A DNA stretch of 64,000 bases from CAYRTV01 sp964505785 (GCA_964505785.1 CAZDJZ010000015.1:1-64000); one strand, 5' to 3'; positions 1 through 9,958 are shown, numbered from the stretch's first letter. The notes: generated by a model not told the origin, from the letters alone. A program made the numbers and translations.

Positions 1-403
1 TAAATACAAATCAGTATAAACTTGAGTGTGCGGATGTTTGGAGTCGGTGAATTCGCAAAACGCAAAACGCAAAATGACGACCTTATACTTATTCAATGTC
101 ATCCTGAGCGAAGCGAAGGACCTTAGACTGCTTCGTCTCGTAAATAGTGAATTGTAAATAGTGAATGGTGAATTCGCAAAACGCAAAATGCAAAACGCAA
201 AACGCTTAAAACCTATAGTATTCGATTCGTAAATACAAATCAGTATAAACTTGAGTGTGCGGATGTTTGGAGTCGGTGAATTCGCAAAACGCAAAACGCA
301 AAATGACGACCTTATACTTATTCAATGTCATCCTGAGCGAAGCGAAGGACCTTAGACTGCTTCGTCTCGTAAATAGTGAATTGTAAATAGTGAATAGTGA
401 ATT
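1..403. repeat. 229-bp tandem duplication
   Basis: Bases 1-174 recur at 230-403 with one mismatch (G at 167, A at 396), a period of 229 bp. The unit contains short reiterations of an 8-mer built on CGCAAAAC, runs of GTGAATRGTGAAT, and a GTCATCCTGAGCGAAGCGAAG hairpin (from 97 and from 326). The first copy starts at the window edge, so more copies may lie upstream. No coding potential is visible. Confidence 0.9.
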
Positions 404-495
404 GGTGAGTGGCTAATGGTGAGTGGATTGCGTGAGACGAAGCCGTTTGAGTTTCTTAGGCCGCTTCGCTCGATGAGACGGTATGTCATTTGCTA

Positions 496-749
496 GTGTG
501 AATTATTCACAGGTCGAGATTGCCGCAGATGCGAAGCGCAGGGCATGAAGCTGTGGTCCTTCATCGAGAATGCCCTGCAGCAAAGCAGGTGCTGTGAAAG
601 TCAGCTCACCTATAAGGTAAAAAAACTGCGATTAAAATAAAAATTTAAAAATGAAAAACTTTCCCATGGATCTTTCTCTAAAAAGCATATTTAGCGCAGA
701 TAAAAAAGAGATTGCAGAGATATTGCAATTTTTTTATGAATAATCCAGG
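496..749 (+). repeat. MITE-like dispersed repeat (long copy)
   Basis: The left end (GAATTATTCACAGGTCGAGA, then TTGCCGCAG) matches the ends at 24232, 57875, 59200 (minus) and 62872 (minus). The right end near 722-749, read on the minus strand, is CCTGGATTATTCATAAAAAA, the same as the end at 54415. Roughly the first 95 bases also resemble the minus strand of 59107-59198. There is no transposase inside, so it looks like a non-autonomous element. The left terminus is somewhat degraded. Confidence 0.55.
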
Positions 750-750
750 A

Positions 751-779
751 TTGAATAATCTGAACAAAGCATATAAAAT
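751..779 (+). promoter_or_regulatory. Candidate sigma-70 promoter for first VPS10/BNR gene
   Basis: TTGAAT (751-756), a 17-bp spacer, then TAAAAT (774-779). The expected transcript start near 786 leaves a leader of about 40 nt before the ATG at 828. It lies immediately after the end of the dispersed repeat. Confidence 0.5.
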
Positions 780-827
780 CAATATTTCCAAATGACAATG
801 CAATTTAATCCTTTTTTGGGGGCTTCA

Positions 828-3800
828 ATGAAAATCAGACATTTTTTTCTTTATTTTATGGCATTGAGTATTTTTGCCATGACAGTACATTTTCCGCTTT
901 ACGGGCAAGAGAAGACATCCGGATATCCCCTGGATGAAAGTCTGTACAGCGCAATGCAGTGGCGGGGTATCGGACCTTACAGAGGCGGACGGGTTACGGC
1001 CGTCACCGGGGTTCTCTCTCAGCCGTTTACGTATTATTTTGGTGCCTGCGGCGGCGGCGTATGGAAATCGGAAGATGGAGGCCTAAGCTGGAATAATATC
1101 TCAGATGGATACTTTAAAACCGGGTCGGTGGGTGCGGTTGCCGTATCCGAATGGGACCCAAATGTCATATATGCCGGAATGGGTGAAGCCCCAATCAGGG
1201 GAAATGTTTCTCATGGCGATGGAGTTTATAAATCTGTTGACTCGGGAAAAACCTGGAAGCACATGGGATTGGAACAGACCTATCAGATTTCCCGCATACG
1301 GATTCATCCGCGCAATCCGGATTTGGTTTATGTCGCGGCTTTGGGGCATGTATATGGGCCCAACGAGGAACGCGGGGTTTTCCGCAGCCGGGACGGAGGA
1401 TCTACCTGGGAAAAAGTTTTGTACCAAAGTGAGAAGGCCGGAGCCATTGATTTGATTATCGATCCAAAAAATCCCCGGGTCCTCTATGCTTCTGTGTGGG
1501 AGGCATACAGGACTCCTCACAGCCTGGTCAGCGGAGGCCCTGGCAGCGGCTTGTTCAAATCCATAGACGGGGGAGATAACTGGACGGAAATCTCCCGGAA
1601 TCCTGGGCTTCCTAAAGGAGTTTTGGGAAAAATCGGAGTAACGGTATCGCCGGTCCGGGCGGACCGTGTTTGGGCTATTGTCGAAGCTGACGAAGGCGGA
1701 GTATTTCGCTCCGACGACGGCGGAGAAAGCTGGACGAAACTCAACGATGAAAGGCGTCTCCGGCAGCGCGCATGGTACTACAGCCGCATTTATGCCGACA
1801 CTCAGGACCCGGAAACAGTGTATGTTTTAAATACCGGTATGTACCGTTCAGTCGACGGAGGCCGGAGTTATTCCTATATCCGGGTTCCCCATGGGGACAA
1901 CCATGACCTGTGGATCGATCCCAATAACCATAAAAGAATGATCAACAGTAATGACGGCGGAGCCAATGTTTCCTATAACGCCGGTGAATCCTGGACCGAC
2001 CAGGACAATCAGCCGACCGCTCAATTTTACCATGTGACCACCGATGACCAGTTTCCCTATTGGGTCTATGGAGCCCAGCAGGACAATTCCACGGTCAGAA
2101 TAGCCAGCCGGACGGCCGGGGGCGGCATAGACCGGGAACACTGGCATTCCGTCGGCGGAGGCGAAAGCGGCCATATCGCTCCCCGGTATGATAATCCGGA
2201 TATTGTCTATGCGGGAAGCTATGGAGGATTGATCACCCGCTGGGATTACGAGACGCGGTCCACCCGTATCATTTCACCCTGGCCGGAAAATCCAATGGGC
2301 TGGGGAGCTGGTGATTTAAAATACCGATTTCAGTGGACGGCCCCTATATTGGTGTCAAAATTCGACTCTGATGTGCTTTATCACTGTGCCCAGGTTGTTT
2401 TTAAGTCAACCAATGAAGGTCAAAGCTGGAATGTGATCAGTCCGGACTTGACAACCAACGACAAGTCCAAACAAATGCAATCCGGAGGCCCGATTACGAA
2501 AGACGACACCAGTGTGGAGTATTACTGCACCATATTCGCCCTGGCCGAATCTCAATTCAACCCGGACATTCTCTGGGCGGGAAGCGACGATGGTCTTGTT
2601 CATATCACCCGGAATGGAGGACGGAATTGGGAGAATGTAACACCAAAAGAACTTCCGGAATGGAGCATGATCAGCATGATTGATACGTCAACCTTTGCCC
2701 CCGGACGGGCATATATTGCCGTCGACCGGCACCGGCTGGATGACTTTGCTCCTTATATTTACAAAACCGAAGATTTCGGGAAAAGCTGGGAAAAAATCAC
2801 TAACGGCATTCCCGGCAGCGCCTTTGTCCGGGTGGTGCGAGAAGATCCTGAACGGAAAGGCCTCTTGTATGCCGGAACTGAAACAGGAATCTATGTTTCT
2901 TTCGACGACGGAAAAAACTGGCAGTCTCTGCAGCTGAATCTTCCGGTGGTGCCGATACGGGATCTGGTGATAAAGGAAGATGACCTGGTTGCGGCGACAC
3001 ATGGCCGGTCTTTTTGGATTCTGGATGATTTGACGCCGCTTCATCAATTAAATCCTGAAGTAGCCGGTTTGGATTTCTATCTGTTCAAACCAAGATATGC
3101 CTACCGGATGCGGGGAGGAAGTTACCCGAGTGAAAACGCCGGCCAAAATCCGCCGTCCGGTTCGGTCATCTATTATTATCTGAAAGAAAAACCATCGCAG
3201 CCCATTACGCTTGAGTTCAGAGATGGTCAAGGACGCATTATTAAGAGCTTTTCATCCGGCGGCAGTGAAGAGCGGGAAAAGCTTCCGGCTGAAACCGGGA
3301 TGAACCGGTATGTTTGGGATATGCGTTATCCGGATGCCGAGCGGGTTCCCGGTGCTGTTCTGTGGGGAGGGTCCGGACAGGGCCCGGTGGCCCCCCCGGG
3401 GGAATTCGAGGTTAGACTTATCTCCGGAGATCAAACTCAAATCCGCACCTGGGAGTGGCGAAAAGACCCGCGCATTGACGCTTCGCAAGCCGCCCTGGAC
3501 AGGCAATTCGATTTTTTGATTCAAATCCGCGACAAGTTCACCAAGGTCAACCAAGGCATTATCACCTTACGCTCTATGCGGAGCCAAATCCGGGAAGTTT
3601 TGGATAAGGTCAAGGAGAGGGATGATGTAAAAGATGTGATCAAATCAGGCCGTTCCTTGATCGATAAGCTGACAGCCATCGAGGATGTTTTGATCCAGTC
3701 AAAATCAAAAAGCCCGCAAGATCCCCTGAATTATCCTATTAAATTGGATAATAAGCTGGCTGCTCTGATGTCAGTGACTGCAGCCGCGGACGCTCGGCCA

Positions 3801-3947
3801 ACACAGCAGTCCAGAGAGGTATTTCAAGAGCTGTCATCCCGGGCTGATGCCCAGTTGGGGCTTTTGGATCTGATTGAAAAACGCGATCTTCCTGAGTTTA
3901 ACGAAAAGGTGAAAAAGGCCGATGTTCCAGCTGTGTTGATAAAATAG
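828..3947 (+). CDS. Exported VPS10/sortilin-like Asp-box (BNR) beta-propeller protein, paralog 1
   Basis: This is a large exported protein of 1039 residues. The N-terminus is a signal peptide (MKIRHFFLYF, hydrophobic core, then LYGQ). About ten Asp-box motifs follow (for example KSEDGGLSW, RSRDGGSTW, KSIDGGDNW, KTEDFGKSW), as in sialidase/VPS10-type propellers, probably forming two propellers over roughly residues 40-720. The last 300 residues hold a beta-rich part (GMNRYVWDMRYP) and a helical tail. Such proteins are often labelled glycosyl hydrolase, but Asp boxes alone do not prove catalysis; no nucleophile can be assigned. An upstream ATG at 792 is in frame, but 828 has a GGGGG stretch before it and starts exactly at the signal peptide. 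A close paralog lies at 5802. A role in binding or processing external peptides or glycans is inference. Confidence 0.85.
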   Translation: MKIRHFFLYFMALSIFAMTVHFPLYGQEKTSGYPLDESLYSAMQWRGIGPYRGGRVTAVTGVLSQPFTYYFGACGGGVWKSEDGGLSWNNISDGYFKTGSVGAVAVSEWDPNVIYAGMGEAPIRGNVSHGDGVYKSVDSGKTWKHMGLEQTYQISRIRIHPRNPDLVYVAALGHVYGPNEERGVFRSRDGGSTWEKVLYQSEKAGAIDLIIDPKNPRVLYASVWEAYRTPHSLVSGGPGSGLFKSIDGGDNWTEISRNPGLPKGVLGKIGVTVSPVRADRVWAIVEADEGGVFRSDDGGESWTKLNDERRLRQRAWYYSRIYADTQDPETVYVLNTGMYRSVDGGRSYSYIRVPHGDNHDLWIDPNNHKRMINSNDGGANVSYNAGESWTDQDNQPTAQFYHVTTDDQFPYWVYGAQQDNSTVRIASRTAGGGIDREHWHSVGGGESGHIAPRYDNPDIVYAGSYGGLITRWDYETRSTRIISPWPENPMGWGAGDLKYRFQWTAPILVSKFDSDVLYHCAQVVFKSTNEGQSWNVISPDLTTNDKSKQMQSGGPITKDDTSVEYYCTIFALAESQFNPDILWAGSDDGLVHITRNGGRNWENVTPKELPEWSMISMIDTSTFAPGRAYIAVDRHRLDDFAPYIYKTEDFGKSWEKITNGIPGSAFVRVVREDPERKGLLYAGTETGIYVSFDDGKNWQSLQLNLPVVPIRDLVIKEDDLVAATHGRSFWILDDLTPLHQLNPEVAGLDFYLFKPRYAYRMRGGSYPSENAGQNPPSGSVIYYYLKEKPSQPITLEFRDGQGRIIKSFSSGGSEEREKLPAETGMNRYVWDMRYPDAERVPGAVLWGGSGQGPVAPPGEFEVRLISGDQTQIRTWEWRKDPRIDASQAALDRQFDFLIQIRDKFTKVNQGIITLRSMRSQIREVLDKVKERDDVKDVIKSGRSLIDKLTAIEDVLIQSKSKSPQDPLNYPIKLDNKLAALMSVTAAADARPTQQSREVFQELSSRADAQLGLLDLIEKRDLPEFNEKVKKADVPAVLIK

Positions 3948-3950
3948 CAA

Positions 3951-4060
3951 AAAGTAAAGAGTAAAGAGTAAAGAGTGAAGATAAATTCATTGAAAAGTGA
4001 AAAATAAAAAGCGGGAACGCAGCTTGTCATCCTGGGATGTGAAGCGCGAAGAATCTCCTC
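3951..4060. repeat. Short tandem 8-mers and degraded hairpin repeat
   Basis: Directly after the stop codon lies an AGTAAAGA-type 8-mer repeated three to four times (3955-3979). A degenerate copy of the GTCATCCTG hairpin repeat follows from about 4025. Nothing coding is visible in this gap. Confidence 0.6.
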
Positions 4061-4111
4061 GTGCTTCGGTTTCGAGAATGTGAATAAGCCAGGATAATAA
4101 GGAGGTAATGT

Positions 4112-5542
4112 GTGAAAACAAAAACAGTGGAAAATAAAATAGGCCAAGCGATAATAGCGGAATTGCAGGACATCGTCGGTAAGGAGAATGTGCTGACGGA
4201 CCCGGAAAAGATCGTTGACTACAGTCATGATGAATTTACCCTGGACGATATTGCTCATATGCCGGATGTTGTTGTCAAACCTGGAAGCACCGAAGAAACG
4301 GCTGAGGCTGTCAAGGTGGCCCATGAAAACAAAATTCCAGTTACGGCCAGGGGGGCGGCGACCGGACTTTGCGGAGGATGTGTCCCCTCCATGGGCGGGT
4401 TAGTCCTTTCTCTTGAAAGGATGAACCGAATCATTGAGGTCGATGAAGCCAACCAGATGGCGGTGGTGGAAGCCGGAGTCAATCTTATGGATTTTTATGA
4501 GGCGGTTAATGAGGCCGGGTTGTTTTTTCCTCCTCACCCCGGTGATGAAAGCGCAATGATCGGCGGTTTAATTGCCACCAACGCCGGCGGTGCGCGCGCC
4601 GTCAAATACGGGGTCATCCGTAACTATATCCGCGGTGTGGATGTGGTTCTTGCATCCGGTAAAATTATCCGGCTGGGCGGAAAAATAATGAAAAGCAGCA
4701 CTGGTTATAATCTGCTGAACCTTTTTATCGGGTCTGAAGGAACTTTAGGGATAGTCACCCGTTCAGTGATTCAGCTTATGCCGCCTTCTCCGGAAACACG
4801 GTCTTTGATTATTCCATTTGAAACCCTGGATGCGGCGATTGAATCGGTTCCCCTTATGGTTAGAAATAAAATTCTTCCTTTGGCTGTGGAATTCATACCA
4901 AGGGAAGTCATTATCCGCACCGAGAAATTATTGAACAAAAAATGGCCGTGTTCCATGGGAAAAGTTTATCTGCTGGTCATTTTGGATGCGGCGGGAAAAG
5001 AAGAAATGGACCGGCTTTCCGAGAATGTCGCAGAGGTTTGTCTCGATAAAGGAGCCTTGGATGTTTTTGTGGCGGATAATCCTCAAAAGCAGAAACAGGT
5101 CCTGGATATCCGGAGTAAAATGTACGAATCAATAAAAGACAATAATGTAGAAACGCTTGATATTGTTGTCCCCAGGGCGGAAATCGCTCAGCATGTAAAA
5201 AAAGTCCAGGAAGTGCAGGAAAAATACGGTATGTGGCTTCCCACATACGGGCATGCAGCGGATGGCAACGTTCATACACACATCATGAATGTCCGCTATG
5301 AAAACGGCGAAACCCGTTTTTTACCTGAAAAAGAATGGAAATCAAAGCTGAATAAAATAAGAGCGGAATTATACCGCGACTGCCGGAAGCGCGGCGGTAT
5401 GATTTCAGGTGAACACGGCATTGGTTTGGTTAAAAAGCCATATCTTTCCTATGTGCTTGACGAAGAGCAGATCCGGCTTATGCAGGAAATAAAGAAAGTC
5501 TTTGACCCGGAGAATATTCTCAACCCGGATAAAATCTTTTGA
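4112..5542 (+). CDS. glcD: FAD-linked 2-hydroxyacid oxidase/dehydrogenase, GlcD family
   Basis: 476 residues, the normal length for the GlcD/lactate dehydrogenase (FAD_binding_4 plus FAD-oxidase C) family. The PCMH-type FAD domain shows TARGAATGLCGG near residue 75 and an HPGDESAMIGG stretch. The C-terminal domain has the conserved YGHAADGNVH and SGEHGIG motifs. The start is GTG at 4112, six bases after GGAGG (4101-4105); the ATG four bases upstream is out of frame. Family members oxidise glycolate or D-lactate and pass electrons to a partner. No GlcE or GlcF (Fe-S) partner is adjacent, so the substrate and acceptor are unknown. It sits between two BNR paralogs on the same strand. Confidence 0.88.
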   Translation: MKTKTVENKIGQAIIAELQDIVGKENVLTDPEKIVDYSHDEFTLDDIAHMPDVVVKPGSTEETAEAVKVAHENKIPVTARGAATGLCGGCVPSMGGLVLSLERMNRIIEVDEANQMAVVEAGVNLMDFYEAVNEAGLFFPPHPGDESAMIGGLIATNAGGARAVKYGVIRNYIRGVDVVLASGKIIRLGGKIMKSSTGYNLLNLFIGSEGTLGIVTRSVIQLMPPSPETRSLIIPFETLDAAIESVPLMVRNKILPLAVEFIPREVIIRTEKLLNKKWPCSMGKVYLLVILDAAGKEEMDRLSENVAEVCLDKGALDVFVADNPQKQKQVLDIRSKMYESIKDNNVETLDIVVPRAEIAQHVKKVQEVQEKYGMWLPTYGHAADGNVHTHIMNVRYENGETRFLPEKEWKSKLNKIRAELYRDCRKRGGMISGEHGIGLVKKPYLSYVLDEEQIRLMQEIKKVFDPENILNPDKIF

Positions 5543-5801
5543 TTCAATCCGCAAACAGGGAATGCCTTTTCCTAACCTGAAATATTCGCGGGCTGGAAAT
5601 GCCCGGCGCTCAGAGGCTGAATTTTCAAAGCCGCTTCCGGCCAATCCGAATGCCGCTTATCCCGGGCTGTTGACAGGACACGTGTTCTCGCCGCTTTGCT
5701 TCACAGGGTGACATTCATTTGAACTTTTCCACATTCTATTATATTATCGTTTTATTCATGGATTTAATATAGACCAGTTTGTTTTCATCGCGGAGGCAGT
5801 T
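5543..5801. other. Intergenic gap with degraded repeat and promoter
   Basis: 259 bp without a gene. It contains fragments resembling the dispersed hairpin repeats (near 5680-5712) and a promoter at 5719-5747. I see no RNA gene or convincing terminator. Confidence 0.5.
5719..5747 (+). promoter_or_regulatory. Candidate sigma-70 promoter for second VPS10/BNR gene
   Basis: TTGAAC (5719-5724), a 17-bp spacer and TATTAT (5742-5747). The expected start near 5754 gives a leader of about 48 nt before the ATG at 5802, which has a GGAGG-like site. Confidence 0.6.
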
Positions 5802-8800
5802 ATGAAATGCCGAGTTTTTTTTATTCTGATGCTGGGCTGCGTTTTGTCTGCGGGCACGGCTCCCTTTCAGGGCACGGACAGCTTGGATGCATCAATATTC
5901 CGGAATTTGCACTGGAGAAACATAGGGCCTGCGAATATGATGGGCCGGGTCACGGATGTGGAAGGTGTTCCGGGAAATCCGGACCTTGTATATGTCGGCA
6001 CGGCTTCCGGTGGGGTATGGAAAACGGAAAACGGGGGCGTCACATGGACTCCGATTTTCGATGACCAGCCGGTGGCGTCCATCGGAGATATTGCGCTGGA
6101 ACCGGGAAACCCGGATGTCATTTATGTCGGGACCGGCGAGTCCAATGTCCGCAACTCGGTATCATTCGGACGCGGAATCTTTAAGTCTACAGACGGAGGC
6201 AAAAACTGGAATTTCCTGGGTTTGGAGAAAACCGAAAGGATATCGCGCATTGTGATCAACCCCAAAAATCCGCGGATCGTCTTTGCCGGAGCTTTGGGGA
6301 AGGCCTTCGGCAGTAATCCGGAAAGGGGTGTTTTCATGTCCCGGGACGCCGGAGAAAATTGGAGAAAGGTTCTCTATATCGATGATAAACATGGCGTGGC
6401 GGATATGGATATCAATCCCGCCAACCCTAATATTTTATTCGCTTCCATGTGGCGTTTCGAGAGAAAACCCTGGACTTTTATCAGCGGAGATACAGAGGGA
6501 GGCGTTTTTCGTTCCATCGACGGCGGTCTGACCTGGAGTAAAGTAGCTCAAGGATTGCCGAAAATGGCGGGACGGATCGGCGTGAAGGTCGCACCCAGCC
6601 GGCCGCAAATTGTTTATGCTGTAACGGAATCTCAGGAAGGGACTCTGTATAAATCCCGGGACGGAGGGATCAGCTTTAATAAAATTTCGGAAGACCCCGA
6701 AATTGTTTCAAGAGGGTTTTATTATTCTGACCTAAGGGTCGATCCCAGGGATGAAAATAGAATTTATGCTGTTTCTTCCCGGCTGCTGCTGTCCATTGAT
6801 GGCGGAAGAAGTTTTAAGCGGATTTCATCATCAACACATGTCGATTTTCACGCACTCTGGATTGATCCGCAAAACCCTTCCCGGATGTGGCAAGGCCAAG
6901 ACGGCGGAATCTGTGTTTCCTATGACCGTGGTGAAAAATGGGATTATGTCAATAATTTTTCCGTAGCGCAATATTATCAAATTCATGCCGATAACCGGGA
7001 ACCCTTTTATTTCATTTCTGGGGGATTGCAGGACAACGGCACATGGGTGGGACCCTCTCGCACCAAAGAACCCATGGGGATTTTAAGGGCTGATTGGAGA
7101 ATGATCAGTTTCGGTGATGGATTTCATGTTATAGCCCATCCCGATAATCCGGATTTATTTATCAGCGAATCGCAGGGCGGCAATATTATGCGGACCAGCA
7201 TGATAACACGCGAACAGCAGAACATCAGTCCACAGCCGCGACGTTCTGACGGCGACCCGGTTTCCACGTTACCGTACCGCTTCAACTGGAATACTCCAAT
7301 TATTCAGTCACCCCATGATAAAAATACGGTTTATGTTGGTGCCAATGTTGTTTTCATGTCTCAGGATTTTGGGAACACCTGGGAAAAAATAAGCGGGGAA
7401 TTGACAAAAGATGATCCGGAGAAACAGAAGACTGCGGGCGGTCCCGCCTGGCCCGAAAATACGACCGCGGAATATTTTTCTACGATTATCAGCCTGGCTG
7501 AATCCCCGGTACAGCCTGGAGTTTTGTGGGCGGGAACGGATGACGGCAATCTGCATGTGACCATGAATGGAGGGGAGGATTGGAAAAATGTTGTAAATAG
7601 TATACCTGATCTCCCGCAGGACAGCCCGGTTTCCCATGTTGAACCCTCTGTAACTTCCGCAGGATTGGCTTACTGTTCTTTCGACCGCCATATGCTGGAT
7701 GATTTTCAGCCTTATATATACCGGACAACGGATTTCGGCCGGACCTGGATTGATATTAGGGGAAATCTTCCCAAGGATGCTTATATCTGGGTTGTGCGGG
7801 AAGATCCCCGTGACCCTAAGGTGATTTATGCCGGAACGGAGTCAGGCATATTTGTTTCTTTTTCAAGGGGAGGAAATTGGGTGAAGCTCCATATGGCCAA
7901 TCTGCCTAATGTGGCTGTCCATGATATCCTTGTCCATCCAAAAAAGAATGACCTGATTGTCGGGACCCATGGACGCGGAATTTGGATTTTAGACAAGATC
8001 GCATTTCTCCAGGAAGTTTCTCCGGAACTACTGGGGGCTGAGCCCTATATATTTTCTGTTGACACGGCCATGCGGTACACCTCTAAACCAACCCGTTATG
8101 GAATCGGTGACCGCAAATACCGTGGTGAAAACCCTGAATACGGTGCCCTTATTACGTATTTTCTTCCGGAGGAAATTTCTGATTCCGGTTCCATCCGCAT
8201 GGATATATTGAATGAAGAGCGGAATAAAATCCTGACCTTATCGGACATTCCCCGGAAGAAAGGATTGAACCGGGTTGCTTGGGAACTGCGCGGGGAACAG
8301 CCTTTGAAAAGAAAAGGCAGTGAAGCCGATGAAGATTCATTTTTCGGCGGTCTTTCAGGACCACAGGTGCTGCCGGGTGCCTACACAGCGCATTTGGTCG
8401 TCGATGAAAAAGTCTATGAAAAGCCTGTCAAGGTAACGCTGGACCCGAGCTTGAGTGTTACCCTTGAGGAATTGAAAATTCAGCGCGAATATGCGGTTAA
8501 ACTCAGGGATATGCAATCCAGCATCAACCAAGGCATAACATCGCTGAACGCCCTACGTGACCAAATACTGGACCGGAAAGAAGCCGTACAGGATCAGCTT
8601 GGAAAATTCCCCGATACCCTTCTTCAGTCCATCAACGACAATTTGGACAGGCTCAGTCGAATTCAAAAAATTTTAATAAAGCCGGAAGACGCCCCGTTTT
8701 GGAGCATTGGACCGCGGTTGATCGAAAGACTCGAAGGTCTATACCGTTCCATTGACAGTGGCAATGCCGCACCAACAGAAGCACAGATTGAATATTTCGA

Positions 8801-8936
8801 CAGCCTTACAGGTGAATATAAGTCCATATTGGACCGGTTGAATAATTATTTTGAAAATTCCGCACCGGAATTGAATAAAATTCTCACCGAGAATGCTGTT
8901 CCTTCTGTGCTGATTCCGGAAACCATTAGGTTTTAA
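5802..8936 (+). CDS. Exported VPS10/sortilin-like Asp-box (BNR) beta-propeller protein, paralog 2
   Basis: 1044 residues with a clear signal peptide (MKCRVFFILMLGCVLSAG). About eleven Asp-box motifs are present (KTENGGVTW, KSTDGGKNW, RSIDGGLTW, RTTDFGRTW and others). The domain plan matches the 828 gene throughout: both share phrases such as WRGIGP or WRNIGP near the N-terminus, VVREDP near residue 660, a helical C-terminal region and a VP-VLI ending. The two are thus paralogs split by glcD. GCGGAGGC just before the ATG supplies the ribosome site. Location is periplasmic or extracellular. Catalytic activity is not demonstrable from sequence; protein-protein or glycan binding is equally possible. 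Confidence 0.85.
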   Translation: MKCRVFFILMLGCVLSAGTAPFQGTDSLDASIFRNLHWRNIGPANMMGRVTDVEGVPGNPDLVYVGTASGGVWKTENGGVTWTPIFDDQPVASIGDIALEPGNPDVIYVGTGESNVRNSVSFGRGIFKSTDGGKNWNFLGLEKTERISRIVINPKNPRIVFAGALGKAFGSNPERGVFMSRDAGENWRKVLYIDDKHGVADMDINPANPNILFASMWRFERKPWTFISGDTEGGVFRSIDGGLTWSKVAQGLPKMAGRIGVKVAPSRPQIVYAVTESQEGTLYKSRDGGISFNKISEDPEIVSRGFYYSDLRVDPRDENRIYAVSSRLLLSIDGGRSFKRISSSTHVDFHALWIDPQNPSRMWQGQDGGICVSYDRGEKWDYVNNFSVAQYYQIHADNREPFYFISGGLQDNGTWVGPSRTKEPMGILRADWRMISFGDGFHVIAHPDNPDLFISESQGGNIMRTSMITREQQNISPQPRRSDGDPVSTLPYRFNWNTPIIQSPHDKNTVYVGANVVFMSQDFGNTWEKISGELTKDDPEKQKTAGGPAWPENTTAEYFSTIISLAESPVQPGVLWAGTDDGNLHVTMNGGEDWKNVVNSIPDLPQDSPVSHVEPSVTSAGLAYCSFDRHMLDDFQPYIYRTTDFGRTWIDIRGNLPKDAYIWVVREDPRDPKVIYAGTESGIFVSFSRGGNWVKLHMANLPNVAVHDILVHPKKNDLIVGTHGRGIWILDKIAFLQEVSPELLGAEPYIFSVDTAMRYTSKPTRYGIGDRKYRGENPEYGALITYFLPEEISDSGSIRMDILNEERNKILTLSDIPRKKGLNRVAWELRGEQPLKRKGSEADEDSFFGGLSGPQVLPGAYTAHLVVDEKVYEKPVKVTLDPSLSVTLEELKIQREYAVKLRDMQSSINQGITSLNALRDQILDRKEAVQDQLGKFPDTLLQSINDNLDRLSRIQKILIKPEDAPFWSIGPRLIERLEGLYRSIDSGNAAPTEAQIEYFDSLTGEYKSILDRLNNYFENSAPELNKILTENAVPSVLIPETIRF

Positions 8937-8971
8937 AATGAAAACAATTATCCGAAAGAAAGGAGACGAAT

Positions 8972-9958
8972 ATGGCTGACTTATCCACCAGTTACATGGG
9001 AATGAAATTGAAAAATCCCATTATTGTGGCCAGCAGCGATCTTACCAGAACCGCTGATGATATGAAAAAATGTGCCCATGCAGGAGCCGGGGCGGTTGTG
9101 ATTAAATCAATATTCGAAGAACAGTTTTTGGTTGATGAGGATAAAAATGAAGGCTATTCTAATTATCCGGAAGCAATTGATTATATGCGTCGAGGCGGAC
9201 TTTTGGAATATGCGCCTGAGGCTTTGATTAAGGAAATTGAAACGGCAAAAAAAGAAGTGGATATTCCTTTAATTGCCAGTATCAATTGCCAAACTCCGGA
9301 GTTATGGCCGAAATTCGCGCGACAGCTTCAGTCTGCAGGAGCCGATGGCCTTGAATTGAATATCTATGCTCAGCCCCTTGATTTAACGGTTCCAGGTGAT
9401 CAATTTGAAAGAATTCATATTCAAATTCTCAAGGAAGTCAAAGATAATATCAGCATTCCTGTCTCTGTTAAGCTGATCAATCAGGTTTCCTCCCTTCCAT
9501 ATTTAAGCCGAAAACTGGTGGAAACCGGCGCGGATGGACTTGTTTTCTTCAACTGGTTTTTACAGCCGGACATTGATATTGATAAGCTGACCACGCGAAA
9601 CCTTAAGGGAAAAGGGGATTTTTATGAATCCTTGAAATGGGCGGCGCTTTTATCCGGCAGGATTGAATGCGATATTGCCGCCTCAGGAGGAGTGACTTCT
9701 ATAAAGGAAGTTATCAAGCAAATTTTGGCTGGTGTATCTGCAGTCCAAATTTGTACGTTATTCTATAATAAAGGCTTGCAAGAGATACAGAATCTTCTCA
9801 GCGGATTGACCGAATGGATGGACCAGCACAGATTTGAATCCATTCCTGATTTTCAAGGAGAATTGTCTTTCCGTAAACAGGAACTGACTTTTAAAGATAT
9901 GGGAGAAGCTAAAAATTATTTTCGGGCCCAATACCTCAAAACCTATTCAAAAAAATGA
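8972..9958 (+). CDS. Dihydroorotate-dehydrogenase-like protein
   Basis: 328 residues forming a class 1 DHOD-type TIM barrel (FMN-binding). Visible family features are the opening STSYMGMKLKNPIIVASS, an FMN-site lysine region (SVKLINQV) and C-terminal phosphate-binding glycines (AASGGVTS). Where true DHODs carry N-x-S-C-P-N with the catalytic Cys or Ser, this protein reads LELNIYAQPLD, so that nucleophile/base is absent. It therefore belongs to the DHOD-like group of unknown reaction. It starts 35 bases after the BNR paralog with a strong AAAGGAGA site, so the two may be cotranscribed. It is probably not the pyrimidine enzyme. Confidence 0.85.
   Translation: MADLSTSYMGMKLKNPIIVASSDLTRTADDMKKCAHAGAGAVVIKSIFEEQFLVDEDKNEGYSNYPEAIDYMRRGGLLEYAPEALIKEIETAKKEVDIPLIASINCQTPELWPKFARQLQSAGADGLELNIYAQPLDLTVPGDQFERIHIQILKEVKDNISIPVSVKLINQVSSLPYLSRKLVETGADGLVFFNWFLQPDIDIDKLTTRNLKGKGDFYESLKWAALLSGRIECDIAASGGVTSIKEVIKQILAGVSAVQICTLFYNKGLQEIQNLLSGLTEWMDQHRFESIPDFQGELSFRKQELTFKDMGEAKNYFRAQYLKTYSKK

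Noticed and set aside
1..403. CRISPR-like array
   Set aside because: The repeats are two long tandem copies and nested 8-mers without equal-length unique spacers, and no cas genes are nearby.
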